From Ailanthus altissimus (lineage: Eukaryota; Streptophyta; Magnoliopsida; Sapindales; Simaroubaceae), in assembly GCA_946807835.1 (NCBI GenBank), contig OX327702.1:18910001-18974000 (forward strand): a stretch of 64,000 nt of DNA, written 5' to 3'. Below the pieces are notes generated by a model. It saw only the letters and a program-made list of their open reading frames with translations. It had not been told where the DNA came from and did no database searches. Of this stretch, positions 1 through 11,689 are shown piece after piece. The position numbers and the translations under genes are program-made. How positions within the stretch are numbered: the stretch's first letter is position 1; each line of letters begins with the position of its first letter.

Positions 1-1000
1 TGATCTGATCCAGGTGACGAATATCTCTATAATCAGTTTAGGACTTATTTGTCAGACAATGGAATATTATCCTAGTTAACTGCACTAGTGTCATCATAGT
101 AAAATGATGTAGTAGAAAAAAGAAATATGACTCTTCTTAAAATGGTGAGATTAATGATGAGTTATTCAATTTTACCCATCTTGTTCTAGGGTTATGCATT
201 GAAAATAACTATGTATCTTCTTAACTTAATTCTATCTAAGTCAGTCCTTAAAATAACTCTAGAAATGTGGATAAGGTATAAACTAAGTTTACGTGATATA
301 CATATATGGGGTTGTCTAACTCATATGCTAAAAGGAAAGACAAATAAGTTGGAATCTAAGTTAGAAGTTTGTTTATTTATTATCTATCGTAAAAGAACAA
401 GAGAGGGTCTTTTTAAGCAATATTTAATGAAGATGAACTAGATATCACTAACTATAATAAAGTAATGGTTGATATAGATGCAGATCATTAGTGCAAAGCT
501 ATAAAATTAGAGATGGATTTTATATATTTCGACAAAGTCTAGGAACTTGTAGAAAAACCTAAAGAGATAAAGCTCATAGAGTGTAAATAGGTCTACAAGA
601 AGAAAAAAAAGGAGTAGATTAAAAGGTAAAAACCTTTAAAAAAAAGGGCTTATTATGAAGGGTTACAATAAAAAAATTAATATCGATTATGAGGAGACAT
701 TTTTCACTAATAATTATGGTTAAGTTTATCAGAATTTTCTTATCCATTGTGACAAATCTTATTCATGAGATTTAGCAAATAAATGTCAACCAGATAGTTG
801 ACATCCATTTGAAAACTATAAAGTTATATTTATGTCAATCTTGAATAAAATATCTACATAATAAAACCATATGATTTTATAGTTACAAGTTAAGAGTAGA
901 TGATTTATAAACTACAAAAATCTATCTATAAACTTAAACAAGTATCTAGATCTTAGAAAATTAGATTTGATTAAATAACTTAAACAATTTTTATTCCTCA
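1..1000 (+). pseudogene. Ty1/copia integrase to reverse transcriptase fragment, decayed
   Basis: Read with frameshifts, bases 1-300 give the C-terminal half of a copia integrase core (FRTYLSDNG, then a degenerate ERRNRTLLEMVRSMMSY-like stretch and GYALK). An 80-codon open stretch at 199-441 continues with WGCLTHMLKGK, the integrase-to-RT linker typical of plant copia. Bases 490-960 give reverse transcriptase N-terminal motifs: an NKVWELV-like DKVXELVEKP, IECK, and LQKSIYKLKQVSRS near 915-950, which matches the family's KSIYGLKQASRSW. At least eight stops interrupt it. The fragment begins outside the window and stops about 30 bp before the LTR at 1029. No activity is possible. The lineage within copia was not determined. 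Confidence 0.85.
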
Positions 1001-2150
1001 TTATTTGGAGGTAATTGTTAGTTGTAGTTGACAGTATGCTAATATACTAGGGCGCGTACATGTAGTCTGTGTTTACTACACTTACATTTACGCATCTCAT
1101 ACATAAATTAGCACAATGAAAGTGGAAATCTTTATTTCCTAGTGGAAAAAACACATTTAAAATTTAAGTTTCATTATTGTAATGAAATTAAGGATTGAGA
1201 ATCACCTGTCAAGCTTTTGAAAATTACCGAACCGGAGTCCACCATGAAGCGCACTCATTGACAATTCTAAGATCTAACTAAGGTAAGCTTGGATCGCTAG
1301 AATAACAGCATCAATTTTAGCCAATGGTGTTTAACTCTTAAACACCATGGTGATTAACTCTTAATCAATTAGTTAACTCTGAACCATAATTTAGAATTAT
1401 GGTTAAACACTTTAAATACTCTGTGAACATTGTGATGAAGGCAATGAAATGGTTTTGTTTATATTTAACTCTTAAACACAAATAGTAATTAACTCTTAAT
1501 CACATTGGTTAACTCTTAACAATTTGTTTAACTATTTAAACATTGTGATCAAAGTAAAGAAATGGTTTTGTTTATTTAACTTTTGAATTGCAAAACATAA
1601 ACTTCAAATTTGATTATCCATGGCTACCTTTCGAAGGATGAAGATGATGAATAATGTTTCAACAATTGAAACACAAAAGGCTTTCATCTCCCTCTCTCAT
1701 TGCCAAACCAAAGGCTCTTTTAAAATTTAAAAACACATTTCACATTTTATCAATTTTCGCTTCTCATTCTTAACAACAAAAGAACCCACAAAACATGCAA
1801 GCACATGCCTTAGCCATTTTCATGTTTCAAAATAATATAAACTATTTATATTATTTTACAATAATTAAGACATGTATTATAGCTTTTGTTGACTAAAATA
1901 ATGCAAAGTAAAACAAAAATAATTTTTGTTCTTATGATATGTAAACACTTTTGCATATCTTGCCAACTCATTACCCATGGCCGGCCACACTTTAAAATTG
2001 AAGTAATTTCGTTTCAATTCATTTCACAATAATTTTCCTCTATTTGGTAAGTCAAGTCATGCTTACCATGTCATGCTTTCCATACCAATATGTTTTCTCA
2101 TTTGTTTATTCAAATAACAAACAAATTAAAACATGTAATGATCTTAATAT

Positions 2151-3231
2151 TATTGGGGTCGGTGCTTACGTGCCATCCTGAATGTATATATACTTGTGTA
2201 TTTATACAAGTGTACATTCCTATTAAATTGCTAATACACATTAATATGGTACTATACAATGTAACGTTACAGACATTGTACGATTTGAAGAAGTTTAGAT
2301 CTGATCTAAAGGAGTTTAGATAAGGGCTCATAGTTAGCCACGCTGAGAGATATAAATGTTAAATGTTAGCACAATTAAGTGTTAGCTGGTTATAATACTC
2401 GGCGAAGATTTAAGAGTTGGAACCTTATCTACAATGGGATATAGACCTGGGAATATACTAGTAACTGCATAGTTACAAAAGTTGCAATCGAGTGCCAGAA
2501 AATGCTAGTTGCACAAATATGTTCTCAAATTATAGTTCCTAATCTATTTTTACTGATGCGGGTCTGTCGGTGGATACCTTTATATATAGATCAGCATATA
2601 TCATACCTATAGGGTATAGATGGTTATTCCTAGCTGACCGTGAGCTTGGAGCTCGTGATAATCTATATTCTCGCACATCCAGGATATCATAACGGAAGGA
2701 CTATACGTATGCGTTGTAACCTCAGCTTGCATAGTTTAACACACTGATTTGTAATATACGTGACGTGTGCATGGGGCATTGTTCACGGACTCATAGAATA
2801 GTTTCATTTGATGAATCGGGCATGGACCTAGGGAGTCCCACAATATGAATTGTACTCGTTGTGTACTGGGGCAGTGTGCCGGATTAAATTGTTTAATTCA
2901 GCAATATTCAGCACGATATGAATTGTATTTAAGTGTTAGATACAATAATTAGTTAATAATTGTTATTTACTAATTGTATAATGACATGTGGCGTATTGTG
3001 GACCCTCGGTTGAGTTTACCCGAGTGTGAGATTTGGTGGAATCTACTATGGGTAGACTTGGTAACTATTTATGAGGGACAAAATAGTCATTTCACACTTT
3101 GACTATTTAATTATTAAATAATCAAAAATCTCATTATAATATTATATTATATATTATTATATATATTAATATTTTATTTGGGTGCCAAATAGTTGGCACC
3201 CAATTATTATATTATTATTATTATTATACAA
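2151..3231 (+). mobile_element. Inserted LTR fragment, same family as the solo LTR at 51598
   Basis: It begins TATTGGGGTCGGTGCTTACG and matches the first part of the plus-strand solo LTR at 51598 (TGTTGGGGTTGGTGCTTACG) for about 1 kb, including the inverted motif CTTGTGTATTTATACAAG and the block ending CCTAGGGAGTCCC. About 450 bp present at 52103-52552 is missing here, between 'gagctcgt' and 'gataatc' (near 2655-2660). It stops inside the AT-rich part of the LTR, so the 3' half is absent. It sits in the opposite orientation within the left LTR of the surrounding element. Confidence 0.75.
3180..3201. repeat. Perfect 9-bp hairpin in LTR fragment
   Basis: GGGTGCCAA (3180-3188), four-base loop ATAG, then TTGGCACCC (3193-3201). 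It lies near the broken 3' end of the inserted LTR fragment. The solo LTR at 51598 keeps only 'agttggca' at the matching place, so the full hairpin is not conserved. Confidence 0.8.
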
Positions 3232-3301
3232 TATAGCTTTTGTTGACTAAAATAATGCAAAGTAAAACAAAAATAATTTTTGTTCTTATCAATTTCTAAT
3301 A

Positions 3302-4608
3302 CTTTTATTCCTCTTCAAAGAGATATTATCAAAAACACCTCTTAATATCTTCTGATTAATATATTTAAATTTTTTCGAATCTAGAACAATTTTATGATTC
3401 TTAAGTAAGTCTTAAAAATTTATCAATACCCTATAATTCATGTGTATTGTTCAAGTGTACTAATAGATTATTTGTATTTGTCTTATCTCTATAAGCCACG
3501 TATCTTATCACTATAAGACGAATGTCGTATCTCGATAAGATAAAAATAGGAGATGTGAAGCGGACATTTCTAATCATTAATGATAACGTTTTAGATCATG
3601 AATATAATAGTTGTACATTTTTTAATCTAAAGACGCCCTTCCACAATTTTACATAATCCCTATAATCTCTTAAATTGAATAATGATAGTTTAAACTCTTT
3701 CAAACTATACAGTAGGAAGTGGACTTCATCAGCATTTTACTCTAGCCAATTGTAGCGACCTTGGCCTTTGTAAATTTAAGGTAGACAACTCTTGTCAATT
3801 GTATCTCATGAAACTCTTAATCTTGATCTTGAAAACACCTTATCCACAAACTGTAGCAATCTAGGAGAATACTTTCGCATATCTTTACTTCATCTCATGT
3901 TTAAATGGCATAGTCTAAGTCCAACCAACCAAGTTCTTCATAATATAGTGATATTGAGAAAAAACCGACGTGACTTGTCTAACACCGTATTGACAAGACG
4001 GATCATGTATAACATTATCTAATAATGAAATATAATTCAATCCCATTGAAAGAGATTTTTGAAAGAAACTAAAATTCATACCTTTATCTCATAAGGACGT
4101 GATTTTCAATCAGACATTTATTTTAAACAAAGACAACTAACCCCCACCAGTAGGGCTCCCATTATGGTTACCAGTACAAATAAATGATTCCAGTTTATAA
4201 TGCAGACCGATAACTCTTATCATTGTATCTCATAAACCCTAATTTATAATGCAGACTAATAACTCTTAACACTGCATCTCATAAACCCTCACATGCATAT
4301 TTAATTTTTGAAACACTGTTCAAAACACTGTACAACAATAATGTTCAAAAGTATTGTAGAAACATAGTTCAAAACACTATTCTAAAGTACTATACAAAAG
4401 TATTGTTCGAGCGGCGCCAGATCCTTGGAGCTACGGTGCCCAAGCACCCAGGCCCCAACGCTGCGACTCCTGTTATCCGATGCTACGGTGCCAAGTAGCT
4501 CATCGGTTTCATTCACGTATTTCAACACTTGAAACACTCCAACCGAGCATCTGAACAATTTCAAACACCAATTCACTCTTAAATACACCCAATTAATATA
4601 ACAATCAT
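3302..4608 (-). mobile_element. Internal region of the 1.0-7.2 kb LTR element, no coding capacity
   Basis: This 1.3 kb lies between the two LTRs. I found no gag or pol motif in any frame; the only open stretches are short and unlike known proteins. At 3480-3545 there are three imperfect repeats around 'tatctctataag'. At 4408-4500 a GC-rich island carries 'ctacggtgcc' twice. An interior this short without coding sequence suggests a non-autonomous or heavily deleted element. Confidence 0.5.
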
Positions 4609-4621
4609 ACACTGATACCAA
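4609..4621 (-). other. Primer-binding site, initiator-Met tRNA type
   Basis: On the minus strand the bases next to the LTR at 4622 read TTGGTATCAGTG. The plant initiator methionine tRNA site is TGGTATCAGAGC. It directly abuts the LTR, which fixes 4622-7218 as the 5' LTR of a minus-strand element. Confidence 0.65.
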
Positions 4622-7218
4622 TGGAAAGTATGCTAATATACTAAGGTGCATGCATATGGCGCGTGTTTACTACACTAACATTTATGCATCTCATGCATAA
4701 ATTAGCACAACGAAAGTGGAAATCTCTATTTCTAATGCAATAAACATATTTAAAATTTAAGTTTCATTATCGTAATGAAATTAAGGATCGAGAATCACCT
4801 GTCAAGCCTTTGAAAATTATCGAACAGAAGTCCACCGTAAAGCGCACTCATTGACAATTCTAGGATCCAACTAGGGTGAACTTAGATTGCTAGAATAACA
4901 GCATCAATTTTTAGCAATGGTGTTTAACTCTTAAACATTATAGTGATTAACTCTTAATTACCTTAGTTAACTCTTAACCATATCTTAGGATTATGGTTAA
5001 ATACTTTAACCATTTGTTCAACTCTTTGAACATTGTGACGAAGGCAGTGAAATGGTTTTGTTTGTATTTAACTCTTAAACACAAATAGTGATTAACTTTT
5101 AACCATTTGTTTAACTGCTTAAACATTGTGATCAAAGCAATGAAATAGTTTTATTTATTTAACTCTTGAATTGTAAAACATAAACTTCAAGTTTAATTAT
5201 CCATGGCTACCTTTTGAAGAATGAAGATGATGAATAGTATTTCAGCAATTGAAACACAAAACGCTCCCATTTCCCTATCTCATTACCAAACCAAAGGCTC
5301 TTTTAAAATTGAAAAACTCATTTAACATTTTATCAATTTTTGTTTCTCATTCTCATCAACACAAGGACCCACAAAACATACAAGCCTATGTCTTAGCCAT
5401 TTCCATGTCTCAAAATAATATAAACTATTTATATTATTTTACAATAATTAAGACATGTGTTATACCTTTTGTTGACTAAAATAATACAAAGTAAAACAAA
5501 ATAATTTTTGTTCTTATGATATGCAAAACACTTTTGCATATCTTGCCAGCTCATCGCAAGGCCGACCACACTTTAAAATTAAAGCACTTTTGCTTCAATT
5601 CATTTTACAATAAGTTTCCTCCATTTGGTAAGTCAAGCTATGTCCCATTATGCCATGCTTTCCATACCAACTTGTTTCCTTATTTGTTTACTTAAATAAC
5701 AACCAAATTGAAACATGTAATGATCTTAATATAACAAGGCCATTATATATATTCACATAATATAATCTCATTGACATTATTTAATTACAAACAATTTGTA
5801 CAATACACTTTAAAAATAGTATTATAAAATTGCTTGACTTAAAACAATATTAATAACAATTATTAATATAATTATTTATTCAAAATAATTTTTGAATAAA
5901 TAAATGACTTTGTTTGTCTCACAAGTAAAGGCATTTTGGTAATTATAAATTCAAAAAATAAATGTCCTACAATGTGTCATGTGTTATCATTTCATTGGTC
6001 AATAATTATTATTAATCAATTAATGTACTTAACTCTTAAGTCTTGACACGTATACATCTTGAGGAAAATTAAAAAAATATCCTGGTTTGCTGTAATTTAT
6101 TGGATTAAACTATTTAATCTAATACGCTGCCCCAGTGCACAATGAGTACACTTCATATTGTGGGACTCCCTAGGTCCACGTTCATCAAATGAAACTATTC
6201 CATGAGTCCGTGATTAATGCTTTATGCACACGCTATTAATTTTATAAATCAGCACGTTATACCATACAAACTGAGGTTATAACATATTCGTATAATCATT
6301 CTGTCACCTATATATGGATGAGTGGAGATATAAATCACCACTGTCAAATTTCCACGTGCTCATTTGTGAATTTATCTTCAGATTTGTATCTCGATGAACA
6401 ATATACATAAATACTTTTGTGATATTGTTCGTATATTGTTCAACTTTACGAAAAATTCTTTTTCTGGGTATATGCTTGTGGTTACAAGACTTTCTCAAAT
6501 ACAATTTTTGAGCATCAAGATATATAACCACCTATGTAAGCTGATGAATCTCATATCTACGCACACCGGACTCCATGAGCATCGGATCATATCTAGTGAC
6601 AAGTAGTGATCAGACCATGAAAGATCTCTGACATACGTGAAATCAAAGCATGTGGATCACTCATAAACCCACCGTAGGGATCAGGTCAAATGATCATGAA
6701 TACTACTAAACTCGGGAGGACTCACCATTGACGGCTTTTATAGGATGTCTATTAGGGTCCTCATGAGTCTGTTTAGTATTCAGTCCTTACTGAATACTTG
6801 TATACTTATATGAATTTCTTGTAAGCTCACGGTTAGATAAGAACAACCATGTATACTATACATATATAACATATATTGATTTATATAAATGAAATTCACC
6901 GATAAAAATAGATTAGAAATATAGTATTTGAAAATATACTTAAACAATGACATTTCCTAGCACCTATTGCAACTATGTCATTATTAATATATCTTTAAGT
7001 CTTTGTCCCGTTACAAACAAAACTTTAACTCTTTAAATATTGTTGACTGTCAAAACCTGCTAACTCTTAATATTGCTAACTCTTAACATTTACAATTTAT
7101 ACAAGTATTATATAATTTATTATAATATTAATAATTATATTTAAAATATATATTATATAAATATTAATAATTAATATTTATATAATATTAAAATGACATG
7201 TAAACACTAATTCTAACA
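4622..7218 (-). repeat. Right (5') long terminal repeat, 2.6 kb
   Basis: On the minus strand it runs from TGTTAGAATTAGTGTTTACATG (ending at 7218) to CTTTCCA at 4622, where the primer site begins. The start is homologous to the solo LTR at 51598 (TGTTGGGGTTGGTGCTTACGTG). Further shared blocks on the plus strand are GGGACTCCCTAGGTCCACG near 6161-6180 and the 'aactgaggttataac' block near 6270. The bases outside the element (GTAGT before 1029, ATAAT after 7218) do not form a target duplication, so the two LTRs may have been joined by recombination or their edges may have eroded. The superfamily is uncertain: both copia and gypsy chromoviruses use this primer tRNA. Confidence 0.75.
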
Positions 7219-7426
7219 ATAATATTTCAATTATCTATTCAATTGGTAACAGTTATCCATCGTTGACAATTATCCTAGTGGCAGCAGTTAATTGTTGTGG
7301 AAATTATTATAATTTTTGAGATTTAAATTTTGTATCGTAATTCTTGTGTTAAAAAAAAAATTAAATGTTTCTTTTCAGTAGTCTTGAGCACATAGGAATA
7401 CTAAAGTAAGAAGTCGTTAAAATGGA
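7219..7426. other. AT-rich spacer, nothing recognised
   Basis: It holds short A and T runs, including a run of nine or more A near 7350, and no coding or repeat signal that I can support. It is the upstream flank of the foldable segment that follows. Confidence 0.5.
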
Positions 7427-7571
7427 AGGGTGGAACTTTCATGTAATTGGGTTTCATCGGAGACCCGTGCATTCCACCCTGCTAGCCTCAGTTCAAGGGC
7501 TGTATTACAGCCTGTGGTAGTGGCTATTGTCCGCTTCATTCATATTACCTTTGAACGTAGGTACTGTCAGA
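7427..7571 (+). ncRNA. Candidate structured RNA with two complex hairpins
   Basis: The first hairpin has a 9 bp lower stem (AGGGTGGAA 7427-7435 with TTCCACCCT 7472-7480), an asymmetric internal loop and a 7 bp upper stem (7449-7455 with 7460-7466, loop ATCG). The second has a lower stem (GTTCAAGG 7491-7498 with CCTTTGAAC 7548-7556, one bulged T) enclosing two small hairpins: GCTGT/ACAGC at 7499-7511 and AGTGG/CCGCT at 7519-7535. Two pairs are G-U on the plus strand and would be A-C mismatches on the minus strand, which favours plus. An 'ACA' follows near 7570. The first hairpin resembles an H/ACA snoRNA arm, but I see no clear H box and no plant snRNA upstream element. It could instead be transcribed UTR of the neighbouring gene. 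It is not assigned to a known family. Confidence 0.35.
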
Positions 7572-8161
7572 ACACATTAGGCTAATGCTTAAGGTTAGCG
7601 TTCACTTTTAAACCAGAACACAGTTTTCGCACAATTGTAAATACTGATTCAAAAATCAAGTAAGTAATTTACGAGCATATAATATCCAAAACTTCAACAA
7701 AAATTTTAAGAAACAAAAGCACTCCAAAAGAAATGCCTCGTGTAGGACAAAAACCAATGAGCTGGAGTGTTAAACCATTGTACAACTACCAGCGGGCAAA
7801 AATGTACTGAAATTTTTTTGTAAGTTAAATATTCTAGACTCAAGTGAATTAAATGTTCAAACGAATGCCCGTGATAAAACAATGCCAAAGAGTCCATCTA
7901 ATCCATGAATTTTAAATGACTCAATGCATACATCAAATATGGCAAAGAAAATAACTATTATAATAACATCTTCATCAACATAAGCTCTTGTTTAGATTTA
8001 ACCCGGTCCCCATAACTATTATTTTTTCTTAAACCAACAGAACACAAAACCTTAAGTCTAAATATAAACAGTATGTTGCCCTCCCCTATCTATCAAAAGA
8101 GGTAAAGGGGAATAGTCCCAAAAAAAAAAGGTTTACATGATTTCTAATAGCCAAAAGAGGT
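7572..8161 (-). other. Downstream flank and probable 3' UTR of the ankyrin-repeat gene
   Basis: Reading the minus strand, this follows the TAA stop at 8162-8164. It is AT-rich and has no homology that I recognise. The open stretch at 7706-7897 is unlike any known family and is probably UTR. I could not fix the polyadenylation site. Confidence 0.4.
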
Positions 8162-10010
8162 TTACTGGCAGGCCTCAGTGCTAGCAGCAGTTTCCAGAAT
8201 TCTTCTTGCCTCAGTTTCTGGTTCAGCTAACTCACTTGGGGTCTGCCAAATCGTTACTAATTATAATAACAAAGATACTAGAACAAACAATTGAAAATTA
8301 CAAGGATCCTCCTAGATGGCTAACCTTTCCATATAAGTTTGCCTTCGTAGGCAAAGCCCCAGAAGCCAGCAACAATCTAATGACATCCATGTGTTCACCT
8401 CTTGCCGCATGATGTAGAGGCTGCAATAGTTGCATAATAATTAGACTGCAATAGTTGCATAATAATTAGACTTATGTTACAAAGTTTTCTGGCTGAAAAG
8501 GCAAGACATAACAGCTGCTTCCACCAAATTAAATCATTATGGTCAACACATTCCCAGTTGTTTCCAAGAGGAAAGGGCAAGCCAACTTAATATTTCACCC
8601 AGGAAATAAAAATCCAGAGAAAATTTCATGGCAAAATACTCTGCAATCACCAGAGTCAAGTGAAACAGAATATCCTTTCAATTTTGTCTATGCTAATGAT
8701 CAGCTCGTTTAACATCCCAAATCACCACTTAAGATGTTTTATAAGGAACAGGTAATACTCACAGTATCGCCTTCTGCATCAACGGTTTCTAACATCCTCT
8801 TCACACATTCAGCATCATTAGCACTATTAATTAGGAGTTGTACTATTTCTGTATATCCTGCAAAGATCATTGACAAAGCGAAAATGATAAAGAATACATG
8901 ATTACAAATTACAAAGAAGAAATAACTGGGGAATGACAACAACAGTAAGTCCTTATAGACTACCCCCAGCACAAGCATCATGCAGAGGAATTGCTCCATC
9001 TTCATCCTTAGCCTCCAAATTAGCCCCTCTTTCCAAGAGTAGCTACATAGGAAAATTTTAAGTCAGAAAAAATAGAAAAACAGAAAAAGAGAAGACGCAA
9101 AAAAAAAAAAAAAAAGAAAATGAAAACACCCGGAATTTCATAAAATTTTTGTGCATTAATACTTTACATGATCAAGTTTCACACTAAAGAAGAAATAACA
9201 GGTAATAGGAAGCTGACCTGGACACAGGGCAGATAGCCATAGAGACAGGCAAGATGGAGTGCAGTGTCACCATCTTCAACCGGTTCATCAATGCTACCAC
9301 GTAGGCCATCTATACACTCATTCAGAAAAAGGGAAATTATTAGTAAAGGAAACAAAAACATTCAAATCAAACAATTAAAATAACTCTTCCAATATAATTA
9401 TAGGCCTAAATTCAAGTGAGCAACACCACACAGTATTAAAGTTTGGTTACTCCACAATTTTGCCTCTTTTTACCAAATTATTTGATTGCTTGACTGAGCA
9501 AACCAAATTTTAAAATCCTAACAACATTTTCTGGTCATTCTGGGACGTCCACATTCACGGAATACAAGGTCATCAAAATTGCAAACAAGTCAAAAGATTG
9601 TCTTATTCACCATCTAAAATCAGCTTTTGAAACAAAAAGGATACGATTTGACATCTTTTGTATAATTAGATTCCACGAAAATAATGCTATTTTATTTCTA
9701 AAATTGTCTATAGAAAGCATGTGTACTGTCTAGGGTTTTGGTTTACTCTGAACATAAAACAGAAGCAAAACATTAATTAAAAGCTAAAACAAAACAATGA
9801 ATCTAAATAAAAGGAAAAGGAATTTGAGAAACCTAAAGCGAGGCGTAGGGCTTGAACGTCGCCGAGCTGAGCGGCGGCAGCGAGTTCACGGAGGTGAGGA
9901 GGAGTGTCGGATTCGGGGTCTATAATATGGACTCCGCCTTCTTCGAAGAGAGCATTGTCTTCCTCGTTGTTATCGTCTTCCTCCATCATTTCATTGCGCG
10001 GTACTGCCAT
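8162..10010 (-). CDS. Small ankyrin-repeat protein, six coding exons, 206 residues
   Basis: Exons on the minus strand are 10010-9833, 9309-9218, 9042-8964, 8857-8763, 8420-8325 and 8242-8162. All introns start GT and end AG, and the phases join without a break to 207 codons including TAA. The ATG at 10010 is in strong context (AAAATGGC). The N-terminal 30 residues are acidic (EEDDNNEED at 10-18). Residues 41-59 form a helix-rich start to the repeat array. Ankyrin repeats follow: about 73-102 (GDTALHLACLYGYLPCV), 105-137 (GAIPLHDACAGGYTEIV) and 146-178 (GDTPLHHAARGEHMDVI), then a capping partial repeat (GKTPSELAEPETEARRI) to about 196. There is no signal peptide or membrane segment, so it is probably a soluble cytosolic or nuclear protein that binds another protein. 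Short acidic plant ankyrin proteins of this size are known; the partner is unknown. Confidence 0.93.
8421..8470 (-). repeat. 25-bp tandem duplication of a 3' splice site
   Basis: Two identical 25 bp copies (8421-8445 and 8446-8470) lie directly upstream of exon 5 of the ankyrin gene. On the minus strand each ends in CTATTGCAG, so intron 4 has two equal acceptors 25 nt apart. Only the exon-proximal one keeps the reading frame. Using the distal one adds 25 nt and shifts the frame. Confidence 0.9.
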
Positions 10011-10953
10011 TTTTGTCCCCTCAGTCGCTGCTCCTGAAACCAAACAGCTACGGAAACAATAATAGCTTTCAAGTTTTAAGGGTCCAACTTGATTGCAGTA
10101 AGGGTTTTATGATCCGCCCGCCCCGGATCCTTAATTTGTTCACTTACCCACCAAAAAAAAAATTAGAACAAACTTTTTATTAAATTAAAAATAAATTATG
10201 GAAAAATATTTTGGCTAATTTTAAGAATTTCAGATTTAAAAATCATGAAAATAGAGAAAAAAAATTCATAACCATAAATATTAAGTATTTAAAAATCAGT
10301 TAAATTATAAAAAAAGTGTCAAGATTAGTTTATTTTAAATGAATTTTGAAAAGAAAAAAAAACCACCCACTTGCTTTTAATATCTATTACTAGAAATAGT
10401 CATATTATAAAGTAAATATTTTAAAATTTTTTCACTAAACATTAATTTGATTTAAAGTTACAAAACAAATTATTTTTAAAATCTCAAATCAAAAGTCAAT
10501 AAAAAATTATTGTAAAAATAACACAGACCTGCATAAATCCATACTTTTTATTGAAGGTTTTGTTTCACCTAGATAGCAAATTATAAATGAATCCTAGATT
10601 TGATATTGAAAACTCACATGGATTACGGACTAGTCTAGTGCTATCCGCACAAACTCGGCCCATAATTTGCACTTTTTACTATTATTTTCCCAGCTCCACC
10701 CAACATCAACCAAGGCAAGGAGGTTATGAACTAAGATCGACCCCACCTCTTAACATGTCGCCAAATGTTTCTACATAAACAATTAAATTTTTTTGTTATG
10801 TTCATTTTAATTTAGCAATAATAAAGTGTAAGAAAAATATTTTAATTTATAAATTTTTTTAATGAATATTTTCTGTTAACATCAACAAATTTTTTATGTT
10901 GTATCTCTCATTAATAAATTATTTATGTAAGTGAGTTTATTAATTATGTGAAA
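10011..10953. other. Promoter-side flank of the ankyrin gene and AT-rich spacer
   Basis: Bases 10011-10150 are moderately GC-rich and should hold the 5' UTR and promoter of the ankyrin gene (minus strand), but I see no convincing TATA box. Bases 10150-10560 are AT-rich. Bases 10590-10770 are less AT-rich and open on the plus strand for 63 codons, but have no recognisable family. Nothing else is supported. Confidence 0.4.
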
Positions 10954-10958
10954 GATTT

Positions 10959-11414
10959 TGTTAGTTTTTTTTTTATATATAATCTAATCATACCTGATAA
11001 CTTAATAAGTAATTAGATTAATGTGGAATTAAAATAAAAATAAAAATTAATATACTTCCAACCATTGATAACTTTATTAATTCAGAAACAAATTTAAATG
11101 TGTTTATGAGCTTTTAAGCCTAAATCAATCTCTATACGATAGTGTATAGTACTAAAACGAGTTTGAATGGCTTAAAGACTTATACTACAATTAATATATT
11201 TATTTTTTGTAGTGCATATATTTTTTCATTAAGAATGTGCTTTATTTATAATGGGTATATCCCTTATCATAGATAGATTAGGATTATTCGAATTATCCTT
11301 ATCCTTTCAAGAAGTATATATATGGACTCCTTTTATTTCAATTAAAATAATTAAGTGATTAAATATGTATAGACTTCTATATTTTAGGTGATCAATCTAA
11401 ATAAAATTCTAACA
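10959..11414 (-). repeat. 3' LTR of the copia element, 456 bp
   Basis: It aligns end to end with 20141-20602: both share the 'taatctaatcat' block near the left edge and end 'gatcaatctaaataaaattctaaca'-like. Left edge TGTTAG, right edge CTAACA. Confidence 0.92.
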
Positions 11415-11431
11415 TTCTTCCACTTGGTCCA
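11415..11431 (-). other. Polypurine tract of the copia element
   Basis: On the minus strand GGACCAAGTGGAAGAA directly precedes the LTR start TGTTAGAAT. Plant copia elements typically carry CAAGTGGGAGA followed by TGTT, so both position and sequence fit second-strand priming. Confidence 0.8.
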
Positions 11432-11689
11432 TATATTTCATCTTTCACTATAACAAGAAACAAATGCATGAAATACGGCGATAGATTTTTAAAAATGAGT
11501 ATTATCTTTTTTGTATTACAATACATTATATCTCTCAACATAAGCCTATAATACTTAATAAATAAATTATATATTTATTTTAAGTTTAACCTTAATGATA
11601 TTTCTCAAATGAATGTGTACACAATTAAGTATTAATATTAAAAAAATCAACTTAAATAGAGTTTCATAACATAAGTTCCAATGATAAAA

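Larger units (their letters stand above)
1029..3301 (-). repeat. Left (3') long terminal repeat of a minus-strand LTR element, chimeric
   Basis: Bases 1029-2150 align along their whole length with 4622-5740 (shared stretches such as GTATGCTAATATACTA and TTAGCACAA, and the same run of 'aactcttaa' words). The left edge TGACAGTATGC matches TGGAAAGTATGC at 4622. At 2151 the alignment breaks: a plus-oriented LTR piece follows up to about 3231, then a 58 bp duplicate of 1878-1935, and the LTR seems to end at 3301 in ATTTCTAATA, close to the ATTCTAACA end of the right copy. The next bases, CTTTTATTCCTCTTC, read as a weak polypurine tract on the minus strand. The right edge is inferred. Confidence 0.65.

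Noticed and set aside
2151..3231. A simple inversion of the left LTR's own U3 half
   Set aside because: The segment is much closer to the LTR at 51598 than to the matching part of 4622-7218, so insertion or conversion from another subfamily fits better.
10011..10043. An N-terminal extension of the ankyrin protein beginning at 10043
   Set aside because: The codon there is TTG, not ATG. The ATG at 10010 has strong context and gives a normal-sized protein.
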